This document shows, one piece after another, positions 1 through 6,930 of a stretch of 17,190 bases of DNA. This DNA is from CAZZIZ01 sp964654535 (GTDB lineage: Bacteria; Bacteroidota; Bacteroidia; Chitinophagales; UBA2359), in the NCBI GenBank assembly GCA_964654535.1, contig CAZZIZ010000058.1, positions 1 to 17,190 of the forward strand. The letters are read 5' to 3'. A program made the translations under genes and the position numbers. The notes beneath the pieces are model-generated. The model ran no database searches. It was not told where the DNA came from and was given only the letters and a program-made list of their open reading frames with translations. How positions within the stretch are numbered: the first letter of the stretch is position 1; every line of letters begins with the position of its first letter.

Positions 1-19
1 TTATTGGAGAATAGCGCAC

Positions 20-49
20 AAAAAAAAGTAGCCCCTTTCGAGGCTACTT
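20..49 (-). terminator. Rho-independent terminator after katG
   Basis: On the minus strand an 8-bp perfect stem (arms at 42-49 and 26-33, GGCTACTT against AAGTAGCC) closes an 8-base loop and runs straight into a run of seven or eight Ts. It lies about 30 bases past the katG stop codon, so it should end the perR-katG transcript. Confidence 0.9.
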
Positions 50-80
50 CCACATTATTCAAAAATTAATTGAGTGACAA

Positions 81-2264
81 TTAATCCTTTAAATCATATC
101 TATCTGCATCCATCACTTTAGTCCAAGCCTTAACAAAGTCTTTCACGAAGGTTTCTTTGTTATCGTCTTGACCATAGTATTCAGCGTACGCTCTTAGAAT
201 TGAGTTAGAACCGAAGACCAAATCAACTCTACTTGCGGTCCACTTCTTTTCGCCTGACTTACGATTTACGATATCGTAGGAATTACTTCCAGTTGGCTTC
301 CAAGAATATTGCATATCGGTTAAGTTCACGAAGAAGTCATTGCTCAGAGTGCCGACCTTATCGGTAAACACGCCGAGCTGACTGCCTCCGTGGTTTGCTC
401 CTAGTACGCGCATTCCTCCGATCAATACGGTCATTTCTGGTGCAGTTAAACCCATTAACTGTGCTTTGTCTAACAACATTTCCTCAGCATTAACAGCGTA
501 GTCTTTTTTCAACCAATTTGTAAATCCATCGTGCAATGGCTCTAAGTATTCAAAAGATTCTACATCGGTCATCTCGTCAGTAGCATCTCCGCGACCAGCC
601 TGGAAAGGTACTTTCACTTCAACACCAGCATTTTTAGCAGCTTGTTCTACCGCGGCACTTCCGCCTAAAACGATTAAGTCCGCAATGCTCACCTTTTTGT
701 CTAAGCTTCCTTGAATTTCTGAAAGCTTGGTCAATACTTTTGCCAGTTGTTTCGGGTTGTTTCCTTCCCAATCTTTTTGTGGTGCCAAACGAATTCTAGC
801 ACCATTCGCACCTCCACGATAATCGGAAGCTCTGAAAGTTCTAGCGCTATTCCAAGCCGTAGAAATTAACTCCACTGGAGTAAGTCCGCTACCCAATAGC
901 TTAGATTTTAATTCTTCAACTTCAGCATCGCTTAAGCTATAGTCTACTGCGGGTACTTGATCTTGCCAAATCAAATCTTCTTGTGGGCTGTCCGCTCCGA
1001 GGTATCTCGTTCTGGGGCCTAAATCTCTGTGCGTTAGTTTGAACCAAGCTCTCGCAAATACGTCTTCAAAGTATTCCGGTTCTGCAAGGAAGCGTTCCGA
1101 TATTTTACGGTATTCCGGATCCATTTTCAAGGCCATATCCGCATCTGTCATAATAGGATTACGACGTACGTTAGGATCGTGCGCATCGACAGGCATATGC
1201 TCTTCCTTGATGCTCACTGGTTCGTACTGATGTGCCCCAGCCGGGCTTTTCTTTAGCTCCCATTCGTGGTTCAGCAGTAGATCAAAATAAGTTCTATTCC
1301 AACGATCAGGTGTAGTTGTCCAGGCACCTTCAAGGCCACTGGTTACCGCATCGGCGGCGTTTCCATTATTCTTAGGATTTGCCCAACCGAAGCCTTGCTC
1401 ATGAATTCCTCCACCTTCTGGAGAATCACCTAGTGCGTCTGCGTCACCATTTCCATGTGCTTTTCCAACGGTGTGTCCACCACCTGTAAGGGCAACGGTT
1501 TCTTCATCGTTCATCGCCATACGAGAAAAGGTAATCCTAAGATCGCGTGCGGTTTTTAGTGGGTCTGGGTTGCCATCTACCCCTTCTGGGTTTACATAGA
1601 TCAATCCCATCATAACCGCGGCTAAAGGATTTTCTAATTCTCTTTCACCAGACCAACGATTCTCCTCGCTGCCAGTTGGAGCTAGCCATTCCTTTTCTGA
1701 ACCCCAGTAAATATCTTTTTCAGGATGCCAGATGTCTTCTCTTCCTCCTGCAAAGCCAAAGGTTTTGAAACCCATAGATTCATAAGCCATATTTCCGGCC
1801 AGTATCATTAAGTCAGCCCAAGAAAGTTTGTTGCCATATTTTTTCTTGATAGGCCACAGCAGTCTTCTCGCCTTATCTAAATTGGTGTTGTCCGGCCAAG
1901 AGTTTAGCGGCGCGAAACGTTGGTTTCCCGTATTACTTCCTCCACGTCCATCGGCTACTCTATAAGTTCCGGCAACGTGCCAAGCCATACGTATCATCAG
2001 TCCACCATAATGCCCCCAATCGGCAGGCCACCAATCTTGGCTATCGGTCATCAATGCTATTAGATCCGTTTTAACTGCTTCTAAGTCGAGTTTTAGAAAC
2101 TCTTTTCTATAATTAAAGTCTTCACCATTTGGATTCGTCTTACTATCGTGTTGATGCAATATGTCTAGGTTAAGGGACTTTGGCCACCAATCCACAACCG
2201 TTGTACTTGTCTCGGTATTGGCTCCGTGGTGAAAGGGACACTTACCATTGCTTGAATTCTCCAT
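81..2264 (-). CDS. katG: Catalase-peroxidase KatG
   Basis: Bifunctional haem enzyme that destroys hydrogen peroxide (catalase) and oxidises small donors (peroxidase). The 727 residues match the usual two-domain length: an active N-terminal haem domain and a C-terminal, haem-less duplicate. The distal triad is visible as R92, W95 and H96 in the RMAWH motif. The Trp-Tyr-Met crosslink unique to this family can be formed by W95, Y223 (LIYVNPEG) and M249, and the proximal haem ligand is H264 (GGGHTVGKAH). The start MENSSNGKCPFHHG is typical. There is no signal peptide, so it should be cytoplasmic. The ATG lies 1 bp after the stop of the perR-like gene, so the two are almost certainly co-transcribed and katG is probably controlled by that peroxide sensor. 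The gene is intact, with no odd features. Confidence 0.97.
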   Translation of the reverse strand: MENSSNGKCPFHHGANTETSTTVVDWWPKSLNLDILHQHDSKTNPNGEDFNYRKEFLKLDLEAVKTDLIALMTDSQDWWPADWGHYGGLMIRMAWHVAGTYRVADGRGGSNTGNQRFAPLNSWPDNTNLDKARRLLWPIKKKYGNKLSWADLMILAGNMAYESMGFKTFGFAGGREDIWHPEKDIYWGSEKEWLAPTGSEENRWSGERELENPLAAVMMGLIYVNPEGVDGNPDPLKTARDLRITFSRMAMNDEETVALTGGGHTVGKAHGNGDADALGDSPEGGGIHEQGFGWANPKNNGNAADAVTSGLEGAWTTTPDRWNRTYFDLLLNHEWELKKSPAGAHQYEPVSIKEEHMPVDAHDPNVRRNPIMTDADMALKMDPEYRKISERFLAEPEYFEDVFARAWFKLTHRDLGPRTRYLGADSPQEDLIWQDQVPAVDYSLSDAEVEELKSKLLGSGLTPVELISTAWNSARTFRASDYRGGANGARIRLAPQKDWEGNNPKQLAKVLTKLSEIQGSLDKKVSIADLIVLGGSAAVEQAAKNAGVEVKVPFQAGRGDATDEMTDVESFEYLEPLHDGFTNWLKKDYAVNAEEMLLDKAQLMGLTAPEMTVLIGGMRVLGANHGGSQLGVFTDKVGTLSNDFFVNLTDMQYSWKPTGSNSYDIVNRKSGEKKWTASRVDLVFGSNSILRAYAEYYGQDDNKETFVKDFVKAWTKVMDADRYDLKD

Positions 2265-2265
2265 A

Positions 2266-2679
2266 TTATTTTTTAATAAACTTTCCCGTTATCTGAAGAT
2301 TAAAATCTTCAATCTTAAAATTTTTGATCTTTTTCTTTTTGAAGTAGTCCTTTACGAGCTGGTCTAACTCTTCGTCTTCGTAGTCTTCTATTCTATCGGA
2401 GTCGTTGCAATACAAATGATGATGGTGATCCAGAATGGCGTCGTAGCGCATGACATCCTTTTCACTTTTCACCTTCTTAACGACGCCGATATCGACAAAC
2501 ACATTAAGCACTTTATAGACCGTCCCAACCGAGATACTGGGGTAATCGGCTTTGATTGAGTCGACAATATTTTCGGCTGTTGGATGATTCTCCAAGCTTA
2601 CAAGCGCATCGTAGATAGCTATGCGCTGGGGTGTAACTTTCAGGCCTTTTTCCTTAAGCTTTTCTTGAATTGTGCTCAT
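2266..2679 (-). CDS. perR: Fur-family peroxide regulator, PerR-like
   Basis: Metal-dependent repressor of the Fur superfamily, 137 residues: winged-helix DNA-binding domain (about 1-78) and dimerisation domain (about 80-137). By alignment to Bacillus PerR from memory, the regulatory metal ligands are H32, D80, H86, H88 and D99. An aspartate at the last position (RIEDY) is the PerR pattern; Fur usually has glutamate there, which favours peroxide sensing by histidine oxidation. The protein has only one cysteine (C91, LYCNDSDRI), so the two CxxC pairs of the structural zinc site are missing. The gene sits directly upstream of katG with a 1-bp gap, and an inverted repeat overlaps its own promoter, which fits autoregulation. 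The alternative is a Fur-like iron regulator; the katG link argues against it. Confidence 0.88.
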   Translation of the reverse strand: MSTIQEKLKEKGLKVTPQRIAIYDALVSLENHPTAENIVDSIKADYPSISVGTVYKVLNVFVDIGVVKKVKSEKDVMRYDAILDHHHHLYCNDSDRIEDYEDEELDQLVKDYFKKKKIKNFKIEDFNLQITGKFIKK

Positions 2680-2696
2680 TGACTATGATTCCTAAC

Positions 2697-2718
2697 TAAG
2701 AATAATTTCTTAAAGATA
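2697..2718 (-). promoter_or_regulatory. perR-katG promoter with candidate PerR operator
   Basis: On the minus strand TATCTTTA (2711-2718) is one base off the Bacteroidota -7 box TAnnTTTG. Just downstream, overlapping the expected transcription start, is a perfect inverted repeat TAAGAA-TAAT-TTCTTA (2697-2712), 18 bases before the ATG. Its AT-rich form resembles Fur/PerR boxes, but the arms are 6-4-6 rather than the classic 7-1-7. I saw no clear -33 TTG at the right distance. That it is the operator is inference from position. Confidence 0.5.
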
Positions 2719-2780
2719 ACAATTCTCCTTTAGGACGAAAGAGGAGTGTTGAGAAATGTCGGTTTCTGTATTAGGATAGT

Positions 2781-3171
2781 CTACAGCCCCACCCTTTCGC
2801 CAGTCTTAACATTGAGTAAATAGGCCTCTTTCGTGCGGCCATTGGTTCCGTTGAGTTTTCGATTGATAATCTTCAAGCTATGCTCGCCTTCCCACTCTAC
2901 GTGTCCTGATTTAACTCGGATTAAGTCCTTCGAATTCGCTCTTCGCCCAAGTTTCACCGAAGTCCGTCGTGTAATAAATTGATAATGAGGAAGTGAATGC
3001 TTCTTCCGTTCGCATGGTTGCGACTACAATATTGTTATTGTCGGTAGGATTAATAACCACGTCAAACTCGGATTCCGGAAACTCACTTTCTTCAAGTGCT
3101 AGGTCCTGGGCGTTTAGGTGGAAGCCGCCAAAAAGCAAGGCCAATATTAGGATGACGGAATTTGATTTCAT
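2781..3171 (-). pseudogene. Broken secreted BNR/Asp-box protein gene
   Basis: The open frame 2911-3171 encodes 86 residues: a signal peptide (about 1-21, ending LNAQ), an acidic linker, then a first beta-propeller blade with an Asp-box (TTDFGETW near residue 68). It stops after only one blade, whereas BNR propeller proteins normally run to several hundred residues. Past the stop, a second frame continues open from about 2927 down to a TAG at 2781-2783 and reads like protein (GHVEWEGEHSLKIINRKLNG and onward, ending KTGERVGL). The simplest reading is a once longer secreted protein that lost most of its propeller by deletion and now has a frameshift. A short functional secreted peptide from the first frame cannot be excluded. 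Confidence 0.5.
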
Positions 3172-3262
3172 AATGCTTTATTCTTATTAGGAACAGGATT
3201 GTAGCGCAAATCCAAATGTGTTCAATGAAAATGAAGATATAGTAATTTTTCTCATTTTATAA

Positions 3263-3523
3263 GTTCTGTCTCGCTTTTTGAGCCAGGAGTTTGCGCTAAA
3301 TGAAAATTATGAATCCAATGATGGATATAAAGTCTACAACAAACGAATCGTCAATACCTTAGAGTCGAGCTATTAGCAAGAAATATGATGTTTTTTCAAA
3401 CGAACTTCCAGGCATATGGGTTTCTTATAATGATATCTTGATGACTTAAAATATGCAGAGAATGTAGCTATTGTTGAGAAACGGATTGCCCAAATGCAAA
3501 TCTTAAGTATGCTACCCGCGTGA
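3263..3523 (+). pseudogene. Degraded gene remnant, frames broken
   Basis: No single open frame exists here, but three consecutive plus-strand stretches read like one decayed protein: about 3263-3370 (ending YKVYNKRIVNTLESSY), about 3374-3450 (KKYDVFSNELPGIWVSYND) and about 3439-3523 (DDLKYAENVAIVEKRIAQMQ, then a stop). The joins need small insertions or deletions. I do not recognise the family. The end lies inside the structured repeat at 3511-3726, so the repeat may have landed at the gene's 3' end. This reading could be chance. Confidence 0.3.
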
Positions 3524-3726
3524 GGGATAGAGGGGTTTGTTTGAGCTCCTGTTGGTGGAATCAAGAAGTGAGTTTACCGCTTGCGGTAGAAACGAACTTT
3601 GATTCCAGCAGAACAGAGCGAGCCCCGACAGCCCGACCCCGAACTTGCAGCACCGTAGCAATGTTGCTTGCCGCCTCGCGGCAGAAGCGAATTGCGAGTT
3701 GCTGCAGAAGGGAGTGGGGCACGCCC
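3511..3726 (-). repeat. Structured intergenic repeat, copy 1
   Basis: Read on the minus strand, this element starts GGGCGTGCCCC, passes through GGGTCGGGCT and TTCTACCGC-AA-GCGGTAA, and ends CTATCCCTCACGCGGGTAGC. The same landmarks occur in the same order at 10772-10979. It is rich in nested hairpins: TGCCGC-GAG-GCGGCA, and an outer GGAATCAA/TTGATTCC stem enclosing TACCGC/GCGGTA. It carries no credible gene; the short open frames across it are by-products of its composition. It lies between the gene remnant and the 3' end of rnpB. From memory, similar GGGCGT...TATCCCTnACGC elements recur between genes in many Bacteroidota. Confidence 0.7.
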
Positions 3727-3770
3727 AATTCCATTAATATTGGACCGCCCAAAGAAACTCAAAGAAAAAA

Positions 3771-4144
3771 CTTGTAAGGGGTTTGTAAGCCGGATTCTGT
3801 TATCGCCGAAACGATGTCCATCATTTATCTAGCCCTGCAATCGCTTGCAGGATCGAGCAACCTACCCATTCTGACTCCGAGGAATTGATCGAACAGTCAA
3901 ATGCCGAAGCAATCAGAACTTATTTGGTCTTTCAGCACACAAGGTTTACCCCCGCGGCATATTACTATGCAGCGTCGTGAGCTCTTACCTCACGTTTTCA
4001 CCCTTACCTACCGCAAGCGATGGGCGGTTATTTTCTGCGGCACTTTCTATTCTCTTGCGAGACCCTCCCGTTAGGAGGTGTGTTGTTCGTGCTGTCCGGA
4101 CTTTCCTCATCCCGTGGGATGCGATGAACGCCTCCCCTTACAAG
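3771..4144 (-). ncRNA. rnpB: RNase P RNA (bacterial class A)
   Basis: Catalytic RNA that, with the RnpA protein, trims the 5' leader from precursor tRNAs. The ends form a perfect 11-bp P1 helix (4134-4144 with 3771-3781). The conserved 5' core GAGGAAAGTCCGGAC is at 4094-4108 and the matching 3' core ACAGAATCCGGCTTA at 3786-3800; these form the P4 region. The GGTAAGAGCTCAC block typical of the P10/P11 region is also present. The length of about 374 bases fits the class. The RNA may extend a little at both ends, since the flanking AAAGAAA and TTTCTTT can prolong P1. A short T-run follows the 3' arm and may end transcription. Confidence 0.96.
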
Positions 4145-4166
4145 TCAATTTCTTTAAATCTTAGTC

Positions 4167-4174
4167 CAAAGATA
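4167..4174 (-). promoter_or_regulatory. -7 box of the rnpB promoter
   Basis: TATCTTTG on the minus strand is a perfect match to TAnnTTTG, 22 bases before the P1 helix, implying a short trimmed 5' leader. No clear TTG element is at -33. It is divergent from the promoter at 4200-4207. Confidence 0.6.
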
Positions 4175-4199
4175 GGCCAATACTAGCTTCATATATCCG

Positions 4200-4207
4200 T
4201 AAATTTG
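4200..4207 (+). promoter_or_regulatory. -7 box of the DUF4920 lipoprotein gene
   Basis: TAAATTTG matches TAnnTTTG exactly and lies 15 bases before the ATG at 4223. Its position also argues against the alternative TTG start at 4205, which would sit inside the promoter. No -33 TTG was seen. Confidence 0.5.
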
Positions 4208-4222
4208 TGGCAAAACATCGAT

Positions 4223-4732
4223 ATGAACAAACGGAAATACTTTTGGATATGGGCTTTGGGTCTATTTTTCCTGGTCGGCTGCTCTAACGTTTCTACTGAG
4301 GCTATTTCTGCTGACGCGATGAATATAGAACGCACCAATAAGCATCACGGCGCGACGATAAACCCTGATAATGCGATTACGGTTGCCGAACTGTTGGCAT
4401 CTATGAAAGGTGAAAAGGGCGAGAAGGCCGCCAAGGTTATTGGGCCAATTAATGGCGTTTGCAAAGTGAAGGGCTGCTGGATGACTATGGATCGTGGTGA
4501 TGGGGAGGATATGCGAATTACGTTTAAGGATTATGGCTTCTTTATGCCTATGGATATTGACGATAACCGCAGGGCGGTTGTTGAGGGCCGAGCAAAGTTT
4601 GAAACGACGCCAGTCCAGATTTTACGCCACTTGGCGGAAGATGCCGGCGAGAGCCCCGAAGCGATTGCTCAAATAACCGAACCGAAGCTGGAATTGGTAT
4701 TTGAGGCCGATGGTGTATATCTTACTAAATAG
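4223..4732 (+). CDS. DUF4920-type lipoprotein
   Basis: A 169-residue protein with a lipoprotein signal (MNKRKYFWIW... LVGC, lipid-attachment cysteine C20) and one DUF4920-like domain. The family signature is visible: HHGA (41-44), then GPINGVCKVKGCWMTM (about 74-89) with cysteines C80 and C85, then MRITFKDYGFFMP (about 97-109). The function is not established; the paired cysteines could bind metal or form a disulfide in the periplasm, but that is inference. An upstream TTG at 4205 would add six residues and overlap the promoter, so ATG at 4223 was chosen. The gene stands alone between the divergent rnpB promoter and the tRNA promoter, whose -33 element begins 2 bases past its stop. Confidence 0.85.
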   Translation: MNKRKYFWIWALGLFFLVGCSNVSTEAISADAMNIERTNKHHGATINPDNAITVAELLASMKGEKGEKAAKVIGPINGVCKVKGCWMTMDRGDGEDMRITFKDYGFFMPMDIDDNRRAVVEGRAKFETTPVQILRHLAEDAGESPEAIAQITEPKLELVFEADGVYLTK

Positions 4733-4734
4733 CG

Positions 4735-4764
4735 TTGAATAATTGCAGTAGTGTATTATCTTTG
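4735..4764 (+). promoter_or_regulatory. Complete promoter of tRNA-Lys
   Basis: TTG at 4735-4737, a 19-base spacer, then TATCTTTG at 4757-4764. This is the exact TTG-N19-TAnnTTTG layout of the Bacteroidota primary sigma factor. The mature tRNA begins 16 bases downstream. It is the best promoter in the window. Confidence 0.85.
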
Positions 4765-4779
4765 CGCTTCTTTAAAGAT

Positions 4780-4852
4780 GGTTCAGTAGCTCAGTTGGTA
4801 GAGCAACGCCCTTTTAAGGCGTGGGTCCTGGGTTCGAGCCCCAGCTGAGCCA
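4780..4852 (+). tRNA. tRNA-Lys (anticodon UUU)
   Basis: A 73-base cloverleaf. The acceptor stem is GGTTCAG with CTGAGCC, the D arm GCTC/GAGC, and the anticodon stem ACGCC/GGCGT with loop CTTTTAA, giving anticodon TTT. The T arm is CTGGG/CCCAG with loop TTCGAGC, and the discriminator base is A. The 3' CCA is not encoded (ACT follows) and must be added by the enzyme whose gene lies 55 bases downstream. It has its own promoter and terminator. Confidence 0.98.
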
Positions 4853-4860
4853 CTTTTTTA

Positions 4861-4896
4861 AAACCCTCCAGTCGGATTACGATGGGAGGGTTTTTT
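4861..4896 (+). terminator. Terminator after tRNA-Lys
   Basis: A 9-bp stem AAACCCTCC (4861-4869) with GGAGGGTTT (4885-4893) and a T-run to 4896. The last T of this run is also the first base of the -7 box of the next gene. Confidence 0.9.
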
Positions 4897-4903
4897 ACTT
4901 TTG
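4896..4903 (+). promoter_or_regulatory. -7 box of cca
   Basis: TACTTTTG fits TAnnTTTG exactly and directly abuts the tRNA terminator. The first ATG is 3 bases later (4907) and a second at 4910, so the mRNA would be leaderless or nearly so. No -33 TTG is seen, because the region is occupied by the terminator stem. Confidence 0.45.
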
Positions 4904-4906
4904 ACT

Positions 4907-6343
4907 ATGATGGAACGTCTCCAAAAACTTGCTCCTGAAATAATGGAAGCTCTCCAACTTGTAGGACGAGCTGGAGAGCAGTTGGACTATCCGACGTACG
5001 TGGTGGGCGGTTTTGTTCGAGATATGCTACTGGAGCGAAAACGAAATAAAGCGGTGGACATTGACTTCGTATGCGTGGGTGAAGGAATTAAACTGGCAAA
5101 GACTGCTGCTAATTTTTTGGACCACGTTCCGCACGTAGCTACTTTCAAAAACTTCGGAACGGCTATGTTTCGTTATAAGGAAACAGAACTCGAGTTTGTT
5201 GGTGCACGCAAAGAGTCTTATCGAGAAGACTCACGAAACCCACTGGTTGAAGATGGGACCTTGGAAGACGATCAATTGCGGCGTGACTTTACTATAAACG
5301 CAATGGCCATTAGCTTGAATAAGGCAGATTTTGGTTCATTGATTGATCCTTTTGAGGGGATGTCTGATTTGGAGCGCAAACTGATTCGCACTCCTATGGA
5401 TCCAGAAATTACATTCTCGGATGACCCTTTGCGTATGATGCGTGCCGTTCGTTTTGCTAGTCAGCTTGGATTTACTATTGAGGAAAAAACCTTTGAGGCG
5501 ATTTGCGAACAAAAGGAGCGTATTAAAATAATTAGCCAAGAGCGTATATCGGAAGAGCTGAATAAAATCATCTTGTCACCGAAGCCATCTGTTGGTTTCA
5601 AGCTACTTTTTGATTCTGGACTATTGAAAATAATATTCCCGGAAATGGTTGCACTTTATGGTGTAGAAGAACGTCGTGGTGTTCGACACAAGGACAATTT
5701 CTACCACACACTCCAGGTGCTAGATAACCTCTCGGAAACCACAGAAGACTTATGGTTGCGCTGGGCTGCGGTCTTGCACGATATTGCCAAACCGCCTACC
5801 AAACGTTTCAACGACGAGTTGGGTTGGACTTTCCACGGCCACGAAGTCTTGGGCGCTCGTATGGTTCCCAAAATTTTCAAGCGTATGCGCTTACCCTTGA
5901 ACGATCATATGAAGTATGTTCAGAAATTGGTGGCGCTTCACTTACGCCCCATTAGTCTGACCAATGAAAACGTAAGCGACAGTGCGATACGTCGATTGCT
6001 CTTCGATGCAGGTGATGATATAGATGACTTAATGTTGCTATGTCGCGCGGATATAACTTCCAAGAACAAGCAAAAGGTCGCGCGTTTCTTACGCAACTAT
6101 GAAATGGTAGCCGAAAAACTGGTAGAAGTAGAAGCCAAGGATAAAGTGCGTAATTGGCAGCCGCCCATTACTGGCGAACTGATTATGAAAACCTTTAAAC
6201 TGAAACCTAGTCGTGCTGTTGGTGATATTAAGAAAGCGATACGCGAGGCTATCCTAGATGGCGACATCCCAAACGAATATGACGAGGCTCACGCACTTAT
6301 GTTGCGTTTGGGAAAGGAGATGGGGCTGGAGAACAAGTCTTAG
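4907..6343 (+). CDS. cca: CCA tRNA nucleotidyltransferase with HD domain
   Basis: Adds or repairs the 3' CCA of tRNAs using CTP and ATP. About 478 residues. The head domain has the class II nucleotidyltransferase signature YVVGGFVRDMLL (about residues 31-42) and the metal-binding DID (about 51-53), followed by the RRDFTINAMAI motif (about 125-135) and the neck region DDPLRMMRAVRFA. An HD domain follows: HT near 267, the HD pair near 291-292 (VLHDIAKPP) and FHGHEV near 309-314; it is expected to have phosphohydrolase activity. Start: TTG 4901, ATG 4907 and ATG 4910 are all in frame; 4907 is chosen because the TTG overlaps the -7 box. The closely related poly(A) polymerase is an alternative family name, but the adjacent tRNA without CCA supports Cca. 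Confidence 0.93.
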   Translation: MMERLQKLAPEIMEALQLVGRAGEQLDYPTYVVGGFVRDMLLERKRNKAVDIDFVCVGEGIKLAKTAANFLDHVPHVATFKNFGTAMFRYKETELEFVGARKESYREDSRNPLVEDGTLEDDQLRRDFTINAMAISLNKADFGSLIDPFEGMSDLERKLIRTPMDPEITFSDDPLRMMRAVRFASQLGFTIEEKTFEAICEQKERIKIISQERISEELNKIILSPKPSVGFKLLFDSGLLKIIFPEMVALYGVEERRGVRHKDNFYHTLQVLDNLSETTEDLWLRWAAVLHDIAKPPTKRFNDELGWTFHGHEVLGARMVPKIFKRMRLPLNDHMKYVQKLVALHLRPISLTNENVSDSAIRRLLFDAGDDIDDLMLLCRADITSKNKQKVARFLRNYEMVAEKLVEVEAKDKVRNWQPPITGELIMKTFKLKPSRAVGDIKKAIREAILDGDIPNEYDEAHALMLRLGKEMGLENKS

Positions 6344-6381
6344 ACCTTTAACGCTCATTGAGCATTCCGAAATATTTCGAT

Positions 6382-6930
6382 ATGGAAATAAAAATAGCCG
6401 AATCAGAAGAGCATTTGAGTCAAATTTTGGATTTGCAAAATGCCAATCATAGGGAAAACTTGTCTTCGGAACTGAAAAAGCGCAATGGGTTCGTAACCGT
6501 AAAGCACGATTTGGAATTATTGAAAAAGATGAAAAATTGTGCTCAGCAAATTGTTGCGCTTGAAAACAATCAGGTAGTAGGATATGCTTTGGCAATGCAC
6601 AATGAACTTAAAAACGCTGTACCCGTTTTAATGCCTATGTTCGACGTCTTCGAAGGGATTGAATACGAAAACTCGACGCTGGAGAAGTTAAACTACTATG
6701 TCATGGGACAGATTTGTGTCGCTGAAGCTTACCGAGGAAAGGGAGTTTTTAAAGCACTGTATGAAAAACACAAAGAGGTCTACGCTTCGCATTACGATTT
6801 ATGCATTACCGAAGTCTCCTCAAGTAATCCTAGATCTATGCGGGCACATGAAAAAGTAGGATTTAAAACGATTCATACCTTTAGCGATGAGACTGATGAA
6901 TGGAACATCTTGTCTTGGAATTGGAAATGA
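6382..6930 (+). CDS. GNAT-family N-acetyltransferase
   Basis: A 182-residue single-domain acetyltransferase expected to move an acetyl group from acetyl-CoA to an unknown amine. The acetyl-CoA pyrophosphate loop (motif A) is clear at about 110-131, with R118-G-K-G-V-F inside ICVAEAYRGKGVF. Motif B follows (SSSNPRSMRAHEKVGF, about 146-161). A TTG at 6358 would add eight residues; ATG at 6382 is preferred. It lies 38 bases after cca, and its TGA overlaps the miaA ATG by 4 bases (ATGA), so it is probably translated together with miaA. The cluster suggests a link to tRNA metabolism, but the substrate cannot be read from sequence. Confidence 0.85.
   Translation: MEIKIAESEEHLSQILDLQNANHRENLSSELKKRNGFVTVKHDLELLKKMKNCAQQIVALENNQVVGYALAMHNELKNAVPVLMPMFDVFEGIEYENSTLEKLNYYVMGQICVAEAYRGKGVFKALYEKHKEVYASHYDLCITEVSSSNPRSMRAHEKVGFKTIHTFSDETDEWNILSWNWK

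Noticed and set aside
3520..3777. Three overlapping open frames of 62-85 codons on both strands
   Set aside because: They fall in the GC-rich hairpin repeat copy 1, start at non-ATG codons or lack any family signature, and arise from its composition.
3977..4186. Open frame of 69 codons on the plus strand
   Set aside because: It runs antisense through the rnpB core; the RNA explains the sequence.
6353..6363. GCTC-ATT-GAGC palindrome between cca and the GNAT gene
   Set aside because: Arms of four bases with no promoter context are expected by chance.
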